Assembly (NCBI GenBank): GCA_029718625.1
Contig: CM056383.1
Coordinates: 17,694,722-17,758,721, forward strand
DNA length: 64,000 bases
Reading direction: 5' to 3'
From: Synaphobranchus kaupii
Taxonomy: Eukaryota; Chordata; Actinopteri; Anguilliformes; Synaphobranchidae
Position numbers and translations under genes: made by a program. The notes under the pieces are model-generated. The model did not search any database, was not told the DNA's origin, and saw nothing but the letters and a program-made list of their open reading frames with translations. How positions within the stretch are numbered: the stretch's first letter is position 1; the number at the start of each line of letters is the position of its first letter. Positions 53,535 through 64,000 of this stretch are shown here, one piece after another.

Positions 53535-55165
53535 ACGAGTTAGATGGGGCATTGTGGAAAAGGGGTAGGAATATGCCTTTTGTCCTAAAGAAGGTCCAGG
53601 AAGCGATGGGCAAGGTGGAGATGTGGGCTGGTAAGTGGGGCTTCCGGCTGTCGGTGGAAAAAACAAAATATGTGGTGTTTGGCTGTAAGAGGAAAGGACT
53701 GGATGGGGGATTATTGTTGTATGGTGTGCCACTGGAGCGAGTTAGGATATTTAAATTTTTCGGGGTCTGGTTCGATGAGCGGCATACGTGGCGGGTACAT
53801 GTGGAAAAAATGGTGGGAAAATGTGGAAAAGTGATTAACGTGATGAGAAGCTTGGCAGGAAGCGCTTGGGGGGCATCAAGGGCAACACAGAAGATGATCT
53901 ACCAGGCTATGGTGCGTTCAGTCCTGGACTATGGGTGTATGGCGTTTGGGTCAGCAGCGGAAACTACGCTGCGCAAGCTGGATGTTGTGCAGGCTAAGGC
54001 ACTGAGGGTTTGCAGTGGGGCATTTTGCACCACCCCGGTCTCTGCAATGTTGGTAGACATGGGGGAGTCCCCGCTGAAGCTGCGGCTGGCCAAACTAGGC
54101 CTAAATTATTACTCTAAGGTACGTGGATGTCACCCATGGCATCCTGCAGGGAGGCTGTTGATGGAGGCGTGGGAGTGGGGAGGTAGGAGGGGAGGAGTGG
54201 GTAGGGGTAACTATATAACTCAACTGGGTGGCTGGGGGAGAGAAGTAGGGTTGGAGGGTGTGGGGGTGGGGCCCCCGGTGTGCTGGCCATGTGTGCCTCC
54301 GTGGCTATTACCCGAGCCGGAGGTAGATATGGAGGTTATGGTAGCATTACAGGCTGGGGACATGGGTGGGCCTGCAGGGGTGGTGGATAGGTGCCTGCAG
54401 CGGAAATGGGGAGCTCACCTGCATCTATACAGATGGGTCAAAAGATCCGGCCAGTGGGAAGGCGGGGTTTGCGATTCATATACCTAAATTGCAGATCATC
54501 CAGGGTAGGCGGCTAACAGACAGGGTTTCAGTTTTCACGACTGAGATAGTGGCGCTCTTGTGGGCATTAGAATGGGTGGGGGAGGTGGGAGTAGACAAGG
54601 CAGTCCTGTGTTCGGACTCTGCCACTGCATTAGCGGCCCTGCAGGACGGGGAGAGGGGGGCGAGACCAGACCTGGTGGCAGAACTGCTAGTGGTTTTGTA
54701 TAGGGTGGTTCAGGGGGGGTGTGAGGTGGGATTCGTGTGGGTACCGGCTCATGTGGGGGTGGGTGGGAATGAGGCATTGTGGGTTGGCAGGGGGCTTAGT
54801 GAGGGTAGGAAAGCATGTGGATGGGATGTGTGGTGAGTGTGGGGTTGTGGAGGACGTCCAGCATGTGTTAATGGACTGTGGGAAATATAGGGAGGAACGG
54901 AGGGTATTGTTCAGGGAATTACAGGATGTTGGGGTAACCACCTACTCGATAAGAACAATGTTGGGTCCGGAGGCATGTTGCATAGAGGTGGGGAGGAGTG
55001 TCCTCAAATATATTTATTTAACGGGCCTGCACCTAAGGGTGTGAGGTGGGGAGTGAGACAACTGGTGGTGATACTAATAAAGACCTGTGGAGGGCAGCAA
55101 TACACCGGAAGGTGTCAAGTCTGCCGGAAAGAAAAAAGAAGAAGAAGAAGCAATACCGCCAATTT
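53535..55165 (+). mobile_element. 5'-truncated LINE with RNase H (I/Nimb-type likely)
   Basis: The element enters just after the RT catalytic box (DGALWKRGRN, then KWGFRLSVEKTKYVVFG) and runs through a thumb region (MIYQAMVRSVLDYGCMAFG, LRKLDVVQAKALRVCSG) to an RNase H domain in another frame (CIYTDGSKDPASGKAGFAI, TEIVALLWALEW, SDSATALAAL, VWVPAHVGVGGNEAL). It ends in a GAA-rich tail near 55130-55150. RNase H after RT is typical of the I and R1 groups. One frameshift separates the parts. Confidence 0.8.
54366..54836 (+). pseudogene. LINE RNase H domain
   Basis: Catalytic Asp in YTDGS, Glu in TEIVALLWALEW and Asp in CSDSATAL are all visible, and the HVGVGGNE segment follows as expected. It is joined to the upstream RT part by a frame change near 54410. 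Confidence 0.8.
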
Positions 55166-57480
55166 CGAGTAGACCATTATAGTGATTAGAGAGAGAGCGA
55201 TTTTTTTTAATGGTTGTGGCGTTGTCGGTGGTGATTTGTATTGTAAATAGTAAAAAAAAATTTATCGTGTTGTAATGTTAATAGCTAGCTAATTGCTAAT
55301 GTTAGTGATTTAACTAACATTAGCCTAAACTAGCTCACTTTTTGTAACGTTAGCGTTTGCCATTTCATTGGCTGCATTTGAAAGAAAATAGAACCTGTGA
55401 ATGTAAACATTCTGGATCTCGCCAAAGCCATTTTCTGTTGTAGCGGTGTTTGTATGTTGTCTAACCATGGTTAACCCGTTTGCACCAAGAATCTGACTTG
55501 TTTTTAGAATCTCAGACTATTCAACATGCATATACCAATGAAATGTTGAGGCGAGCCGTTCTAGAATTCGAACGAAGGCTTAAAATTCTATAAATTTCAC
55601 TGATCACAAAGCGTGTTCTGAACCTCAAAGTATTCGCCAATATTTGGGGCAATATTTTCTACTTATTTGGGTAACCGCACGTAGCTACATAGTAGCTACA
55701 TGAGTTCCGGATTTTCCCAACAGCCTCCTGGATCGGATTCTGCGGGATTAACGCAACGTTATTTTCAATCCTTAAACTGTGAAGAAAGATTGCAAGTGAA
55801 GGCGGATAGGAGACCGAAGCGTCCTATCAATTTTTTTTCGAGTGAGTGCGCTCGGTAAATCAGAACTTTAACGTTAAATGCTCGTGGTAGCCTACGTCAA
55901 GGTGGATTTGTTACAGACAGCTTGCTAACGGAATCGCATGTATTGCTGGCCATGTGTGTTGATAACCTATTATTTTTTATTCAAGTGTCTCTTGTTCTTT
56001 CCACAATTGTGTTTGGGTTTTTGCATCTTACAACACTCGCTATGATACCTTTCATTCATTCAAGCACATTCTTACACAACTGATAACTTAGACTTCCACA
56101 CCTCATGTTTTACTTTATTTTGTATGTGTTTTGTGTTAAATTAAATAAATTTATATCTGCTCAGTAATTTCCCTGTGTGGTCTCCCTGTTTTGTCATGGC
56201 TCTACGAGCTGCGTCGTGACACTACTACAATAGTTTTATGTCAGTTTAAACTTTTGGGGTCAATTTGACCCGTTAAGTTGCTCTGGATAAGAGCGCCTGC
56301 TGACTGTAATTGTAATTGTACTGTAGTGTTTGTGGAGAACGTTCACCTGGCCGCAGCTCTAGACTCATATTTTTGTGGACTCAGGCGAGCTTGCCTGCCC
56401 TCTCTTCCAGGCAGTTTATTGACTGAGTGGTGGCTATCTGGGTCTATGATATGCCGCTCTGCGCAACCTCTTTCAAGCAGGTTTGCCCGTGAGTCACAGA
56501 CTGTTAGAATTAACTATGGTGATCTTGTAGTGTTATCGTAACGTTAGACAGATTAATGGCTAGGCTATAGGCCACGGATATCTTGTTGAAATACCTCAGC
56601 CTAAACGTGAGCAAAACTGCAAATCCAGATAAATTTAGTTACTAAAAATCTTTAATAACTGTCTTGTTAACTAGCGTTATTAACAATTAATACGCCGGGA
56701 GCCGGACAACATTTCTGTAGCCAACCCGATGTTGACCCGCTACCGTTAGCGTCTTGCTATCCGGGCGGCTTTTCAGACTTCAACACTAACATATTCACTG
56801 GGTGTGTTAGCCTACTAATTAGTGTAAATCTAACAACACCCATCTTGAGATATGAAGTATGACCTTAGAAATATTACACACGCGAAAGCATTTGAAAACC
56901 ATTTCATTATTATGCACAAGATAGCTGGTAAGCGAACTTCATAACTGTTAGATAACCTAACTTTAGCTACAGCAACGGATGCAGTTAGCTGAATGCTCAT
57001 AGCAAGTCAGCTAACCATAGAGTTCAATGGAGGTTGAGAGAATGGATTTGAGGCGAAATGCCAATAGGCCTCCTCACGTGATTGCCCTGTGGCGTAAGTA
57101 AAATTACCACGTGACCATGTTCTTAACCAATCACAGTTCAGTGCGATGAGTATTTTTAAATCATGGCTCTCTTTTTTCTGTGTTGGCTAAAAAAAATTTG
57201 AACCCAGGAAAAATGTAAAATGTGATTGCCTGCTTCTATTGACTACAATATTGTGAACTTTTTATACCTAGATTGCGCTGGGGCCACTATGTTGACTTTC
57301 ACAACGCTCCATTGGAAATACATGGCAGAGCTCGTAATAATACTATTTCCGGGCCATGGCAGCCATCTTGCGGCGGTGCCATTGCGGAAGAACCCAAATT
57401 GAATAGGGCTGAATGGAACCACGTGACCACGTTTCCTTTTTAGTTAATATATAGTTCTATGGACTCTATATACAACAAAA
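55166..57480. other. No gene recognised
   Basis: I see only short repeat relics, such as TTGCTCTGGATAAGAGCG near 56278, a common fish SINE/MITE word. No integrin 5' exon is visible. Several GCTAAC/GTTAGC-rich words occur without clear structure. Confidence 0.4.
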
Positions 57481-57786
57481 CTAGGAGAGGTTGCAAGATG
57501 GCGCTCTAACAACACTCGACGCAGAGCTCTGATACCAAAATTAAAGTGAAACGTAGTTATAGTCTGTCGATTTATCCAACTGTTGTGTTAATTCACTTCG
57601 ATTATCTGGAAAATAATTGAGTGCAATTGTCAAACTGAGATGTCGCATTCGAAGGAAGAAAAGGGGGTGGCGAGAAGTTGAAAGCTTCGAACAACGTGGG
57701 CCTGATGTTAGCTAATGAGGCTAATTGCACTAGCTCTGGTGGTAGTCTTAGCCATAATGCATTGATGGACAATTATCACAGTTACG

Positions 57787-58390
57787 ATGCTTCTGGGAAT
57801 GGACATGAGGATTAGCATTATGGATGAGAATGACTTCCCTCCTCTGCCAATTACACCAAGCAAACCGCCAACAAGTAAGAGAGGTAAGGAAGATTTGGAC
57901 CCCCCTGACGTCTCTACGCTGTCACGGCTTATTAACACCCGGTCTGACAAACTGGAGTTACTGATTCAGAACAATACAACGCAGATCGCGGATTTGAAAG
58001 TGAAAGTAGAATCCGTTTGTGAAGAGATAAATACTGTGAAAGGCATAGTTAACCAGGTAGAGCAACTTTACCACAAGGAAACAATACGGGCTGACAATCT
58101 GGAGGCACGAATCGCCGACATAGAGAGGTACTCCCAGGCGCTGGAATCTCCGGCTCCACGGCGTGTCTGAGAAAGTGGGGGGATCAACATGTGCGTTTGG
58201 AAGTGATCAAAATAGGTCAGACCCTTCTACCAGAGCAAAGGGCTAGGTTGCCAGAGGTTATTGACACTGTGCATCGCCTAGGTGTTAAGAAAACGAATGG
58301 ACAAAGAAGTGTAATCCTCCAATTTTCCTCAAGAATTAATCGAGCTGCGGTGTGGTCCTGCAGGCAAAAACTCCGCATATCTACATGATA
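57787..58390 (+). pseudogene. L1-type ORF1p, frameshifted
   Basis: The first part has a Pro-rich start (DENDFPPLPITPSKPPTSKR) and a coiled-coil stretch (LINTRSDKLELLIQNNTTQI, EEINTVKGIVNQVEQLYHKE). After a frameshift near 58150 it continues with LPEVIDTVHRLGVKKTNGQR and SVILQFSSRINRAAVW, the RRM-like and C-terminal part. This is an RNA-binding trimer protein of L1 elements. Confidence 0.75.
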
Positions 58391-59189
58391 ACGGTCTCCG
58401 GTTTGCAGAGGACTTGTGCAAAGCTGATAGGGAAAACCGAATGAAGCTGTGGCCTGCAGTGGAGGCGGCGAGAAAAAGGAGATTTTTCCTCCAGCAACTT
58501 AACATGGTAATTTAATGCACATGGGTATAGCCCAATCCTTACTTTCTTTTGCTGGAAAGTACCTTAATCTTTTGTAAAGTACGTTTCTTGAATGTACAGA
58601 AGTTGAGACTGAAGGAAAAGTGAGCTGAGGACATTTTAAAAGTATATTACGGCGCTGTCATTGGCACATTTTAAATTTTTTAATGTAATTTAATGTTTTT
58701 TCCACTTAGAAGCAGATGGCCGTACAAATTAATGAAAATACAATTATTTTTATTTACGTAGGCTGCTTTTTGTTCACAAGTGCCTTATTGACGAAAAATT
58801 TGAACTTGGTAGGCTACACTTGGTCTCATGTCATGCTTTAGCCTATGATATGAGACGTTGAACGTTTAGTTTTTTGTCAGATTTTTGAAACTGACACTTA
58901 GAGACTAATGTTTTATTTTTTTCCCTTTCTTCCTGTGCTCCCTTATGTTAATTTCAGCTTCTGACAAATGTCTCAATTACTGACTCATACAACATGTACA
59001 ATTACCTTTTGCCTGAGTACTAACCAATTGCAATAGAAAGGTAAAAATGTAAGGATTGACAAACTCGGTGTTGATTCAATTTTCACATAGTTACACTGTT
59101 TGTGGTACAGTTCTCTGTGGTTCTACAATCGATCTTTGAAAGAATTTTGCCATATACTCAAACTTTTTCATAGTTACAAGTTTGTCTTT

Positions 59190-59806
59190 GTCTTTAGCTT
59201 CGTTAAATGCCAGGGGTTTAAGAGACAATGTGAAGCGCAAAGCTTTATTTTTATTTGCAAAGCAATGTAAAACTGATTTTTTTTTTTTCCCCAAGAGACT
59301 CATTCTACTGTAAATTAGCTCAATTTCTGGAAGTCACAGTGGGGAAGTGAAATCTGGCTCTCACATGGATCAGAACGTTCTGCAGGTGTGGGCACATTAA
59401 AAAATAATTTTACTGGGAACATTTTACACACAGATATAGATTAAAAGGACATTTTCTATGCCAAATAGTTGAATTTCATAAGGTTGTTTTAATTATTATT
59501 AATATCTATGGTTATAATTCCAAACTAGAAAACCAAAGTCTGATTGAGAACATAGAACAACGTATATTATTATGGTTAGATAAATACCCCAAAGCATTTC
59601 TATTGGTTGGGGGAGATTTCAATGTGGCCTTAGATGATGTAATTGACAGGTGGCCATCTAGGCAGAATAGCAATGCAAATACAAATCTAAAACTTTTTAT
59701 GCAAAGATTTGATCTGATAGATATATGGAGAGAGAAATATCCTCACAATAAAATGTATACTTGGTGTAATAAAACAAGGTCCCTTCAATCTAGGATTGAT
59801 TACTAG
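59190..59806 (+). pseudogene. L1-type endonuclease remnant
   Basis: Short pieces such as LNARGLRDNVKRKALF and, later, LVGGDFNVALDDVIDR and TWCNKTRSLQSRIDY are the GDFN and RIDY motifs of an AP-like endonuclease. Stops separate them. Confidence 0.7.
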
Positions 59807-60052
59807 CTTGTTTCTAAGAGCCTTAAAGAAAACATTACAACAACAATTTTAACCACGCCATTAACAGATCATAAAGCAATTCATATTCTCATCCATTTAT
59901 TCCCTTCCTCTAGTCACATTCACTCGTCATATTGGAAATTAAACAGTTCAATATTAAAGCATGAATCTGTCCAGTCTGAAATAAGAAAACTAATAACACT
60001 TCATTGGAATGAAGCTCAGATAGCGAAAAAATATTGTGCTAAATGGGAACTT

Positions 60053-61738
60053 TTGAAATTTGAAATGAGTAAATATTTTAGGAGATACAGTAGTGATTTA
60101 GCCAAAGCCAGAAGGGCGGATGAAGAAAAAGTAATCTTCACCATCACCTCTCTCTCCCAAAAATCCCCAGACAGCCTCTCAATGAATGAAAATGAGTCTC
60201 TTATTGAATGTCAGAACAAGCTGGATAATATGTATATATTCAAAGCTAAGGGTGCATTTATTAGATCAAGACAAAAATGGCTTGAAGAAGGAGAGCAAAA
60301 TTCTGCATATTTTTTCAGGCTGGAAAAATCTCACTCCACACTTAATTCTATTCAACAACTTAAAATTAATAATAATATATGTGATGACCCTAAGCTAATA
60401 TCTAATTATTGCTCAAATTTCTACAGCAACTTATATAAATCTCAATATTGTGAAAATAGTGCAACTTCTTTTTTAAATCCCCTAATAATTAATCCCATTA
60501 ATAATGCAGATCAGGAATTTTGTGATGCCCCTGTAAATTTGCGAGAAATTACAGACGCAATAAACAACTTGAAACTAAACAAATCCCCTGGGGTGGACGG
60601 AATTACATCAGAATTTTATAAAGAATTTGCTTTACAATTAGCCCTGTTTTTATTGGAGGTTTACACTGAAAGCATATCTAATGGATCTCACCCTCCTACA
60701 TTAACGCAAGGCTTAATCTCCCTAATCCCTAAACCTAAAAAAGATCCTTTACTCATAGATAATTGGTGTCCAATTTGCCTGCTAAACAATGATTATAAGA
60801 TATTAGCAATTGCCTTTGCAAAGCGTATAAAGTCGGTATTGGATGCTGTTATAGATGAATCTCAATCTGGCTTCATGAAAAATAGACATATTTCAAATAA
60901 TATTAGATTAGTATTGGACATTTTAGATTATTCAGACCTTATTATTGATAATAGTTTTATTCTATTTTTGGACTTTTATAAAGCTTTTGATTCGGTAGAG
61001 CACAAATTCATTTTTGAAACATTAAAAAAATATGGATTTGGAAATTACTTTTGTAGAACTATTAAAACACTTTATGCTAACAGTAACAGCTCCATTAAAT
61101 TAAAAGCTGGTACTACCCCTAGATTTAACCTTGAGAGAGGAATCCGTCAAGGATGCCCAATCTCCCCATATCTGTTCTTGCTCGTCGCCCAACTTTTATC
61201 TAATCACATCAAAACAAGCTCTTTAGAAGGCATCACAATAGCAGGAAAAGATATCATCATTAGCCAGCTTGCAGATGACACAACTCTTTTAAAAAAAAAC
61301 TCATTACAGATCTCTAGTGCGCTTGACATCATTTACTCTTTCTCTAAGGCTTCAGGATTACATTTGAATGAAAATGAATGTGAATTGATGGCTGTGAAAG
61401 ACTGCACCCTTACTGCGATTTCCAACATTCCGATCAGAGACACCGTTACATATTTGGGGATCTCTATAACCAAAGACAATAAAACCAGAGGTACAATACA
61501 TTTTATGCCAATTATAGAAAAAACACGAAGAAAACTAAACCAATGGTTATTGAGGGATCTGTCTCTGAGAGGTAGAGCGTTAATCACTAAAGCAGAAGGT
61601 ATTTCTAGGATCACATGTGCTGCTCTCTCATTAGACGTTGATAAAAATACCATAAAAGATATAGATCGGCTGCTTTTTAATTTCCTATGGAAAAACAAAA
61701 CGCATTATATTAAAAAATCTCATTATGAATACCTATGA
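60053..61738 (+). pseudogene. L1-type reverse transcriptase, 561 codons open
   Basis: Includes LNKSPGVDGITSEFYKEF, GLISLIPKPKKDPLLIDNW, FLDFYKAFDSVEHKFIF, GIRQGCPISPYLFLL and QLADDTTLL. The usual WRPISLL is WCPICLL, so the protein may be altered. The frame is open for over 1.6 kb but endonuclease and C-terminus are broken. Confidence 0.88.
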
Positions 61739-62717
61739 AAATGGGGGGCTTAATTTTCTTGATTTTTATACACTGAATAATACATTTAAAATAAAATGGA
61801 TTAAACAATTTCTGAAATGTCCAACTTCAATGTGGAACTGGATACCTAATCACATTTTATCTCAATTGGGAGGTTTGAACTTTCTTTTAGCTTGCAATTA
61901 TAAAATAGAAAAAATTCCTATTCGCCTTTCTGCTTTTCATAAACAGACGCTTTTGGCTGGGTCAATGATATTTAAGCATCATTTTTCACCACACCAATAT
62001 TTTATATGGAATAACAAGGATATACTTTACAAAAACAGATCTTTATTTTTTCCAGAATGGTTCAACAACAATATCAATTCAGTGGGTCAGCTATTCAACA
62101 GTAATGGTGCTCTTTTTAATTACCAGGAATTCCTTCAACATTACAAGATACCCATAACTTCTAAACAGTTCGCAATAGTGTTTGATGCAATCCCTTCTGG
62201 TGTAATCATGCTATTTAGGGTTCTATAACTACCCCCGCCTCAGAAGCTCCCCCTGCTGGAATAGTTGAATCAGCAATCGGAAAACTGTGTTTTGACTCTT
62301 CAGTTAAAAATAACCATAAGATTCGTAATCCTTTCCAAGAAAATGTGGTCTCAGTTTCACCTGTGATGGCTTTTTGGAATAACCGAGTGAGAAATTTACA
62401 TTGGAAGAAAATATGGACTCTGCCACAAAAGTTTTTCTTATCTAATAAAATCAAAGAAGTCTCTTAAAATAACGCATCGGTGTTACCCAGTTAAGTCCTT
62501 TTTAGTTAAGTTCAGGTCTAATATTGAGATGAATTGTGCTTTTTGTGACTCCAATACTGAAACGATGGTCCATTTATTCTGGAAATGTGAACATTCCCGT
62601 AAACTGTGGCAAGACGTTTGCAGATATATTTTAAACAATATCCTACTTAATTTTCAACTATCCTTAGAAAATGTATATTTTGGTTTATTAAATTGCAACA
62701 GAACATGGGAAAAATAA
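61725..62717 (+). pseudogene. L1-type ORF2 C-terminal region, multiple frames
   Basis: The frame shifts at 61725 (ENGGLNFLDFYTLNNTFKIK) and breaks again after 62220. It ends with CAFCDSNTETMVHLFWKC at 62529-62580, the Cys/His knuckle seen near the end of L1 ORF2. Confidence 0.75.
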
Positions 62718-63107
62718 TATTTTCTGATTAATCTTATAATTTATTTGGCAAACTTTCACATTCATAAATGTAATTTTTTTAAAATGACACCCCATTTTCT
62801 AGCCTTCAAGAAAGAAGTTGAGATGTATGTTAAAATGATGACTCTTTCTAAAAACCAAAAAGCAATTAAAACCGTAAGACTGTGCTTCCTATATAATGTT
62901 TTCTTATAATTTTTTTATTTATGTTTTTATTGTAATTTATTTTAATTTTGTGTATTAGATGATGAATATACCCCTGGCATATTTAGTTCTTATTTTCCAT
63001 TCTTCTTTTCTTCTCTGATTATACATCTATATGTAATTTCAATTGATGTCATCATGATGTAACCTACTGGATGTATTTGTGAAATTTACAATAAAAAAAA
63101 AAAAAAT

Positions 63108-64000
63108 TAGCGTTGTTAGGTCAGCTACAAGAGAGCGACTCTTAGATCTTTTTACGGTTGAAAAACACCCAACTCGTTTTCTTTGTCAGGGGATGATAAC
63201 TGAACTATAGACTAATGCTAGCCAGGCTAACTATTAATTCTGTAAAACATATACTATGACGGTTATGTAATGTACTTGGTGAATACATTAATTTTGAAAT
63301 GGTTTGAAGTAAATATGATGGAGTTGTGATCATGGCCGGATCTACCAACCACGGGCCCATCTATAAGTCCTTATTCCAGGTCGTCTACCTTCCGAACGAA
63401 TATCTTAATAAAGGCATCACGCCCCATAGCCTACGGTGTCAGTTAGAAGTGGGCTGGTGGAAGGACACTACTGGTGGGATGTACTCTCTTCTTGCATTAG
63501 GCTACACGTTGCTCAGAGACATTTTTAAGCTACTGTAAAAGTGCAACAAATAAGTAAAAAGATGGGACAGACACGTGTCTTTATAACGTGCATGTTTTAT
63601 TAGGCTATATCAACCGTAAATACAAGCACACCAGGGCACATTGTTAAATATAGGAACGTGAAATTGAACGTGAAAAAGGAGGACAAGTTTTTTTAAAAGT
63701 TTATCCTGAACAAATGCAATTAGTTAAATACCAAGATATCAAAACATGCCAACAGCACATTAGAAATGATAACGATAATTCTCGTCAGTAGGCTAGCCTA
63801 TTTAAAATTTTAAACATTTAACATTTTAAAACAAGCACGTTTTAAAAAGTGTAGCATACTCAGTAGGCTATTTGTGTCCACTAGGTGGAGCCCTAGGCCC
63901 TCATACATAATTACCTTCCATGCATAGAGCACGGGGGTGAACTTGGCATGCACTGGCTAAGTATGGCAGTGTGTGGCTCATGAGAGTAACATCTTAAACA
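63108..64000. other. No gene recognised (right edge)
   Basis: There is a 70-codon plus frame at 63326-63538 without similarity I recognise. No splice-flanked integrin 5' exon was seen on the minus strand. Confidence 0.4.

Larger units (their letters stand above)
57483..63107 (+). mobile_element. Near full-length L1-type LINE, decayed
   Basis: It starts near GCAAGATGGCGCTC, followed by ORF1 remnants (57787-58390), endonuclease remnants (59190-59806), reverse transcriptase (60053-61738), a C-terminal region (61725-62717) and a 3' end CAATAAAAAAAAAAAAAT at about 63081-63107. The RT box is QLADDTTLL, found in fish L1/Tx1-type elements in place of YADD. Stops and frameshifts are present throughout. 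It is in the opposite orientation to the integrin gene. Confidence 0.82.

Noticed and set aside
54535..54941. Minus-strand proline- and histidine-rich frames
   Set aside because: They are antisense to the G-rich RNase H region of the LINE.
63326..63538. 70-codon plus frame at the right edge
   Set aside because: No recognised motif, no splice context, and too short to support as a gene.

Overview
The window is vertebrate, almost certainly teleost fish, nuclear DNA. The genes are split by GT-AG introns. They sit among Tc1-like, hAT-like, Kolobok-like, L2 and L1 elements, fish-type SINEs and long CA/GT microsatellites. Two host genes can be read exon by exon. No bacterial or organellar features are present.

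Gene 1, plus strand (about 7.8-25.0 kb), is adarb1 (ADAR2, the double-stranded-RNA adenosine deaminase). Nine coding exons from 12604 to 23919 join without a frame break into a predicted 693-residue protein with two dsRNA-binding domains and a complete deaminase domain (HAE, PCG and SCSD zinc motifs). An upstream arginine-rich exon ending at 7904 joins in frame and would add 44 residues, like the R-domain forms of mammalian ADAR2 and ADAR3. The introns hold a 4.8-kb antisense L2 LINE with its own hAT-like insertion, and a 37-bp minisatellite that runs almost up to the acceptor of exon 3.

Gene 2, minus strand (from 52786 down to about 31.0 kb), is an integrin beta gene, most like itgb2, which is also near ADARB1 in mammals. 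Ten consecutive exons keep frame from the hybrid/beta-I domain through four I-EGF modules to the beta-tail domain. The 5' exons (signal peptide, PSI) were not found in the window. The beta-I metal sites are largely lost, and no transmembrane or cytoplasmic exon was found; the reading frame may stop just before the membrane segment. The two genes are convergent.

The most unusual feature is inside the integrin gene. A 7.1-kb, roughly 230-copy 31-bp array (44909-51990) begins at an exon and has a unit homologous to the last 25 exon bases plus the first bases of the intron. The 5' splice site has therefore been multiplied along the intron. A second intron of the same gene carries four copies of its 3' splice acceptor interleaved with CA repeats. 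The 10-kb intron before the beta-tail exon is a stack of nested DNA transposons.

Right of the integrin exons lie a 5'-truncated RNase-H LINE (53.5-55.2 kb) and a decayed near-full-length L1-type LINE (57.5-63.1 kb). The far left (1-7.6 kb) and the 25-31 kb interval hold only repeats and sequence I could not assign.
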